The notes under the pieces were generated by a model. It did not search any database and was not told the DNA's origin. It saw nothing but the letters and a program-made list of their open reading frames with translations. A stretch of 64,000 nt of DNA from Roseovarius gaetbuli (GTDB lineage Bacteria; Pseudomonadota; Alphaproteobacteria; Rhodobacterales; Rhodobacteraceae): positions 32,815 to 96,814 of the forward strand of contig NZ_FWFJ01000011.1 of NCBI RefSeq assembly GCF_900172365.1, given 5' to 3'. Positions 60,114 through 64,000 of this stretch are shown piece by piece. How positions within the stretch are numbered: position 1 is the stretch's first letter; each line of letters begins with the position of its first letter. Both the position numbers and the translations under genes were made by a program.

Positions 60114-61097
60114 ATGTTGAAGACGAGTCAAAAAACAGTGGTGGTTACTGGTGGAAGCGGTTTTCTGGGGTCGTGGCTATGTGAACGCCTGCTTGGTGAC
60201 GGTTGTCGCGTGATTTGCATCGACAGTCTGATTTCAGGGCGGTTGGAGAATAATAAAACTTACAGCGGGCACCCCAATTTCAGCTTCAAGGAACATGATG
60301 TGATCAACCCGATCACCATCAATGAACCTGTGGATGAGATTTACAACCTGGCCTGTCCGGCGTCGCCTGTGCGCTATCAGGCCGACCCTATTCACACGTT
60401 CAAGACCAGCGTCATTGGCGTGATGAATATGCTGGAACTCGCCGAGAGCCATGGTGCCCGGCTCTTGCAGGCCTCGACATCCGAGGTCTACGGCGATCCG
60501 GCGTTCAATCCGCAGACGGAAACCTATTTCGGCAATGTGAATGTCTATGGGCCGCGGGCTTGTTATGATGAGGGCAAGCGCGGTGCCGAAACGCTGATCC
60601 ATGATTATCATCAGGAACGCAATGTCGACACGCGGATTGCCCGTATCTTCAATACCTACGGGCCGCGCATGCGACAGGACGATGGCCGGGTGGTGTCGAA
60701 CTTTATCATCGGGGCGTTGCAGGGCAGGGACATCACGATTTACGGCAGGGGCACGCAGACCAGGTCTTTCTGTTTTCACGAGGATCTTATCGGCGGCCTG
60801 ATGCTGCTTATGGCGTCTTCGCCCGAGACCCATCATCCCGTCAACCTTGGCAATCCGGAAGAGTACTCCGTTCTGGACCTCGCGGAACGCGTGCTGCGCA
60901 TGACCGGGTCAAAGTCGCGCTTGGTCTATTGCGATTTGCCGGTTGATGACCCTCAAATCCGGCGGCCCGACATCACCTCTGCCAAGCAAAAACTGGGCTG
61001 GACGCCTAAAATCGGCATTGAGGAGGGGCTTGAACGCACGATCGCGCACTTTCAAAGGCAGCTTGAGGGGCAGAGCATGAGCGAGTTGATCCAGTGA
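60114..61097 (+). CDS. UDP-glucuronate decarboxylase-like (UDP-xylose synthase) SDR enzyme
   Basis: This 327-residue extended SDR enzyme has the NAD motif T-G-G-S-G-F-L-G and the catalytic Tyr-x3-Lys in CYDEGKRGAE. YNLACPASPVRYQ and FNTYGPRM are characteristic of UXS enzymes, which turn UDP-glucuronate into UDP-xylose. The upstream 275 bp (59839-60113) hold only a GC-rich hairpin (59857-59881, no T-run). It overlaps the next gene by 4 bp (GTGA) and probably supplies a pentose for exopolysaccharide. Confidence 0.9.
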   Translation: MLKTSQKTVVVTGGSGFLGSWLCERLLGDGCRVICIDSLISGRLENNKTYSGHPNFSFKEHDVINPITINEPVDEIYNLACPASPVRYQADPIHTFKTSVIGVMNMLELAESHGARLLQASTSEVYGDPAFNPQTETYFGNVNVYGPRACYDEGKRGAETLIHDYHQERNVDTRIARIFNTYGPRMRQDDGRVVSNFIIGALQGRDITIYGRGTQTRSFCFHEDLIGGLMLLMASSPETHHPVNLGNPEEYSVLDLAERVLRMTGSKSRLVYCDLPVDDPQIRRPDITSAKQKLGWTPKIGIEEGLERTIAHFQRQLEGQSMSELIQ

Positions 61098-62077
61098 CGG
61101 GCAAACCTGTACTTGTGACAGGCGGGGCGGGCTATATCGGTAGCCACGTCTGCAAACATTTGTCGCGCAGCGGCTATACCCCCGTGGTCATCGACAACTT
61201 GTCGGTGGGCCACGCGACGGCGGTGAAATGGGGCCCCCTGATCGAGGCCGATATCCGTGATACGGCGGCGGTTGCTTCGGCGCTTGCAAAATATGGGATC
61301 GAGATGGTGATGCATTTCGCCGCCTCTGCCTATGTTGGCGAGTCCGTGAAGCACCCGATTACCTATTACGACAACAACGTCGGCGGGATGATTTCCTTGG
61401 TCAAGGCCTGTCAGGAGGGGGACGTCAGAACGTTCATCCTCTCAAGCAGTTGCGCCACCTATGGCACCCCCGAGATCATCCCGATTTCCGAGCAGACACC
61501 GCAACGCCCGGTCAATCCTTATGGCGAGACCAAGCTGATCTGCGAACACATCCTGCGCGACGTCGAGGCGGCACATGGCATGCGCTTTGCCGCGCTACGG
61601 TATTTCAACGCTGCCGGTGCCGATCCCGAAGGCGAGCTGTGCGAAAGACATGCGCCGGAAACCCATGTGATCCCCCTGGCGCTGATGGCGGCCTCTGGGC
61701 GGATCACCGAGTTCGAGGTTTATGGAACCGATTACCCCACGCCTGACGGTAGCTGTGTGCGCGACTATATCCATGTGCAGGATCTTGCGCGTGGCCATGT
61801 TGCGGCCTTGGCCCGCCTTGAGGCCGGGGCAGAGAGTTTCGCCGTCAACCTCGGCAGTGGCAAGGGCCACTCTGTGCTGGAGTTGCTGGCCTTGATCGAA
61901 CGCCTGAGCGGCAAGCGGTTGCCGGTCAGGCACCAGCCGCGGCGGATCGGGGATCCGGCGATCCTTGTGGCCGATCCGTCAAAGGCGCGGGCGCTACTTG
62001 ATCTGACTGCAGAGCGCAGTGATCTTGAAACGTTGATCCGCGACGCGGCGCCAAGCTTTGGGGTGGAGGTGGCATGA
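61094..62077 (+). CDS. galE: UDP-glucose 4-epimerase
   Basis: This 327-residue SDR enzyme interconverts UDP-glucose and UDP-galactose. It has the NAD motif TGGAGYIGSH, a Ser in SSSCATYG, the catalytic Tyr-x3-Lys in NPYGETKLI, and RYFNAAGADPEG. Start is a GTG at 61094 overlapping the UXS-like stop. Its own stop overlaps a small possible ORF and sits 170 bp before a secreted glycosidase. Together with the previous gene it makes sugar nucleotides for exopolysaccharide. Confidence 0.93.
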   Translation: MTGKPVLVTGGAGYIGSHVCKHLSRSGYTPVVIDNLSVGHATAVKWGPLIEADIRDTAAVASALAKYGIEMVMHFAASAYVGESVKHPITYYDNNVGGMISLVKACQEGDVRTFILSSSCATYGTPEIIPISEQTPQRPVNPYGETKLICEHILRDVEAAHGMRFAALRYFNAAGADPEGELCERHAPETHVIPLALMAASGRITEFEVYGTDYPTPDGSCVRDYIHVQDLARGHVAALARLEAGAESFAVNLGSGKGHSVLELLALIERLSGKRLPVRHQPRRIGDPAILVADPSKARALLDLTAERSDLETLIRDAAPSFGVEVA

Positions 62078-62250
62078 CTTTTCCAGTGATCCCGATCCTT
62101 GCCCCAAACCTCGACCCGGCCCCGGTCGCGCTTTTGCTCGGGTCAGGCCCCGATACGTCATGCTTGCATCGGGTCTTGGCCTTTGATGCATCCCAACGGG
62201 ATGGCGGCACTGCCGTTCACTCCCCCCAAAAGGTAAGGAGAACAAGATGA
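62074..62250 (+). CDS. Possible small ORF coupled to galE and the glycosidase gene
   Basis: An ATG at 62074 overlaps the galE stop (ATGA), with GGAGG 4 bp upstream, and runs 58 codons to a TGA that overlaps the next gene's ATG (62247). The product (MTFPVIPILAPNLDPAP...) is Pro/Leu/Asp-rich and unrecognised. Tight overlap at both ends and the good ribosome site support translation; the lack of any family match and the short length argue for caution. It could be a leader peptide coupling translation. Confidence 0.4.
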   Translation: MTFPVIPILAPNLDPAPVALLLGSGPDTSCLHRVLAFDASQRDGGTAVHSPQKVRRTR

Positions 62251-63161
62251 GAAGCATGTCCTCAGTGCTAAATGCAATGAAACCAGGCTGGTGTTCGGTG
62301 CTGCTACCGGCATGCGTCGCGCTCTTGCCTTTCACGCCGGTTTCGGCCGCGCCTCCGGGCGAAATGCCGTTTGGGGTCTACGATCCGAACGGCGACTTTG
62401 AAGCCGACCCGGAAGTGGCCATCGAACATCTCTTCCTGCCTTGGGAGGATGTGTTCCTGCCTAGCCTCGTGGATGCCGATCTTTATGCCATAGAGAGAGA
62501 TCGCGCGGTGCTTGCCACGATCGAACCCTGGACCTGGTCGCGCTCCGAGCGCAATTCGCCCGATATCTTGCGGCGCAATCTCTTGTCGGGGGAATATGAC
62601 CAATACATGCGCGGTATCTGCGCGGTGCTTGGCACGATGGACAGTTCCGTTACCGTTCGCTGGGCGCAGGAGATGGATGATTACACCAGTCAGTTCATCT
62701 GGGCGGGCTGGAAACCCGATGATTACATCGCCGGGTATCGGCGCGTCGTCGACATCTGCAAGGCCGAAGCGCCGAACGCAAAGTTCATGTGGTCGCCGCT
62801 GGGGTATGAAAATCTTCCTGAATTCTATCCCGGTGACGACTATGTCGATCTGGTCGGGCTTTCGGTGTTCGGGCTTCAGGCCTGGGAGATTCAGAAGTTC
62901 GGCAAGGAGCTGAGCTTTGTTGATATCCTGACGCCGCGTTATGAGCGCGCGGTGCAATTCGGCAAGCCGATCGTGGTGGCCGAGTTGGGCTATGTCGGCA
63001 ATCAGGCCTATGTGGACAAATGGGAAAGCGAAGTGCGTCAGATCTATCCCCAGTTTCCCAGCCTTGTCGGTGTGGTCTATTTCAACCAGCACGAAGTTTA
63101 CCCCTGGCCGGACGGTTTTGGCCTGCCGGATTGGCGCATCGGCAAACGCGTGACGGAATAA
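62247..63161 (+). CDS. Secreted GH26-like glycoside hydrolase
   Basis: This 304-residue protein has a signal peptide (about 1-34, ending VSAAPP) and a TIM-barrel pattern of clan GH-A. A probable acid/base Glu is in RWAQEMDD and a nucleophile Glu in VVAELGY, matching mannanase/GH26-like enzymes found in exopolysaccharide clusters. It would trim or depolymerise an exopolysaccharide in the periplasm or outside. AAGGAG precedes the ATG and a strong terminator follows. The exact linkage cleaved is unknown. Confidence 0.83.
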   Translation: MRSMSSVLNAMKPGWCSVLLPACVALLPFTPVSAAPPGEMPFGVYDPNGDFEADPEVAIEHLFLPWEDVFLPSLVDADLYAIERDRAVLATIEPWTWSRSERNSPDILRRNLLSGEYDQYMRGICAVLGTMDSSVTVRWAQEMDDYTSQFIWAGWKPDDYIAGYRRVVDICKAEAPNAKFMWSPLGYENLPEFYPGDDYVDLVGLSVFGLQAWEIQKFGKELSFVDILTPRYERAVQFGKPIVVAELGYVGNQAYVDKWESEVRQIYPQFPSLVGVVYFNQHEVYPWPDGFGLPDWRIGKRVTE

Positions 63162-63192
63162 ATTCGGCCCGAATTGGCCGCTTGCTCAGGTG

Positions 63193-63221
63193 GGGCATCG
63201 CGTAAAGCGGTGCCCTTTTTT
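63193..63221 (+). terminator. Rho-independent terminator
   Basis: GGGCATCGC pairs with GCGGTGCCC (one G-U pair) around GTAAA, followed by six Ts. It ends the sugar-nucleotide/glycosidase transcript. Confidence 0.88.
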
Positions 63222-63576
63222 GCGTTTGAAGGGCGGGCCGGCAATTTTTTGCCGACGAGAAGCGGGTGTATGTTCCACCGTAAATGCGCTGCCGGGTCTT
63301 CATAATTCATTAATGAAAACCGGCGACTGTGGCGTGAACCTGGTTTGCGCAGGGCACGGTTTTGCCCGGCAATGGCCGCAAAAACGCCACGGTGATCTGG
63401 TGTAATTCCAACTAATGGTTGTTTGCGCCGGTGGTTGCACTGTATCCGTTGTCATAGAGGCAGTGTTCAAGCTGTACAGGCAAAATCGACGGATGATCCG
63501 TGGACAACAGGAACGTTTTTACCCGCTTTTTGCGGCGTGCGGAGCTTTCTCGAAGGTCATGGAAAAGGAAGAGTCA
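63222..63576. other. Intergenic region before the small secreted protein
   Basis: About 355 bp without a convincing gene. A perfect hairpin, CGGCAA-TTTT-TTGCCG, lies at 63239-63254. Upstream extensions of the small secreted protein's frame lack a ribosome site. A promoter is likely but none was firmly recognised. Confidence 0.45.
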
Positions 63577-63867
63577 ATGAAACCGATCAGCAAGACCCCG
63601 AAACATGCAATGGCTGTCGCGGTTGCGACTGCCCTGATTTCTCTGGCCGCTCCTGCGGTTGCAGGCGGTAAAACGGCGCCGGACGCGCAAGCCACGGCGG
63701 TGAAATACGATTGGCATCACGTTTCAAAGCCGGCTCGCGCCCTCAAGGCCCGGCTTTCGACGCGAGAGCGCAAGCGTTTGGCCGCGAACGTCGCGCGTCA
63801 CGGTAACGGGTCATACATCTGTTCCCCCTCGGGATTTGGCAAGAAATCGCAGTGCTATACGCGCTGA
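63577..63867 (+). CDS. Small secreted basic protein
   Basis: This 96-residue protein has a signal peptide (VATALISLAAPAVAGG, about 12-32) and a basic, Ala/Arg/Lys-rich mature part ending with two Cys residues (YICSPSGFGKKSQCYTR) that could form a disulfide. AAGGA lies 7 bp before the ATG. I do not recognise a named family; similar small proteins occur in Rhodobacterales. It is followed by hairpins at 63899 and 63953. Confidence 0.72.
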   Translation: MKPISKTPKHAMAVAVATALISLAAPAVAGGKTAPDAQATAVKYDWHHVSKPARALKARLSTRERKRLAANVARHGNGSYICSPSGFGKKSQCYTR

Positions 63868-63898
63868 TGGTTTAGTATCCACGCCGTGGAGCAAACCC

Positions 63899-63915
63899 TC
63901 CGACTTCCAGTCGGA
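63899..63915. repeat. Small inverted repeat
   Basis: TCCGAC-TTCCA-GTCGGA, a perfect 6-bp stem. Its CCTCCGAC side (63897-63904) is also complementary to GTCGGAGG at 63978-63985 inside the larger hairpin, so alternative folds are possible. Confidence 0.5.
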
Positions 63916-63952
63916 CCCGCTTCAGCGTGAAAGAATCGCTTTATGATCGTAC

Positions 63953-64000
63953 CCTCAGAAAAATGAGCCGCAGCCGGGTCGGAGGCTCATTTTTCTGAGG
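63953..64000. terminator. Perfect 17-bp inverted repeat at window edge
   Basis: CCTCAGAAAAATGAGCC (63953-63969) and GGCTCATTTTTCTGAGG (63984-64000) are exact reverse complements around a 14-nt loop. The stem carries A5 and T5 runs, as in a bidirectional rho-independent terminator. It may extend past the window. A mobile-element end is an alternative that the sequence alone cannot exclude. Confidence 0.65.

Noticed and set aside
63082..63310. Minus-strand frames over the glycosidase 3' end and terminator
   Set aside because: They run through a strong rho-independent terminator and have no start context.

Overview
The window looks like chromosomal DNA of a GC-rich, facultatively denitrifying alphaproteobacterium, most likely of the order Rhodobacterales. 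This rests on the norCBQDEF order, FixL/FixK-type oxygen signalling, PHB synthase, a PrtD/HlyD-type secretion system and an alphaproteobacterial-style palindromic repeat. No rRNA, tRNA, CRISPR array, prophage or complete insertion sequence was recognised.

Region 1 (1-8 kb) is nitric oxide metabolism: the 3' end of an NnrS-like gene, norCBQDEF behind a perfect TTGAC-N4-GTCAA box, then a DUF4202 gene and a Dnr-like Crp/Fnr regulator on the opposite strand. A P2-type (Ca2+-like) ATPase follows, then an NCS1 nucleobase transporter divergent from a GntR regulator that probably controls it.

Region 2 (13-39 kb) is a microoxic or energy-stress island. It holds PHB synthase, an ABC exporter with its adaptor, an AMP-forming acyl-CoA ligase / fused E1 / E2 / acyl carrier protein operon, a bactofilin-like membrane protein, DUF2267, a FixK-like regulator, an OmpR-type regulator, a FixL-like heme-PAS hybrid kinase, a host-attachment-family protein, a quinone reductase-like flavoprotein, an S2P/CBS protease, a Usp-like protein, a LonB/YcbZ-like protease, a kelch protein and a large secreted repeat protein. 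At least nine FNR/FixK-type 14-mers sit 35-130 bp upstream of these genes, often one per arm of a divergent promoter pair. The island therefore appears to carry both its sensor-regulators and its regulon.

Region 3 (39-47 kb) is the least familiar. An ATP-grasp ligase with a small partner lies behind a subtilase with a long Lys/Glu-rich tail and a separate small protein resembling a subtilase propeptide. Divergent from these is a 908-residue protein joining an SGNH hydrolase, a trypsin-like protease and an endonuclease/exonuclease/phosphatase domain, each with a complete active site. This is the best candidate here for an undescribed system.

Region 4 (47-64 kb) is surface and exopolysaccharide biology: a LuxR-type regulator, a long AT-richer intergenic region, an Asn/Gly-rich protein and a repeat protein (probable type I secretion cargo), a PrtD/HlyD-type exporter, an SLC13/TrkA-C permease, a Sel1-repeat protein, UDP-glucuronate decarboxylase, UDP-glucose 4-epimerase, a possible tiny ORF and a secreted GH26-like glycosidase. 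The window ends in a perfect 17-bp inverted repeat.
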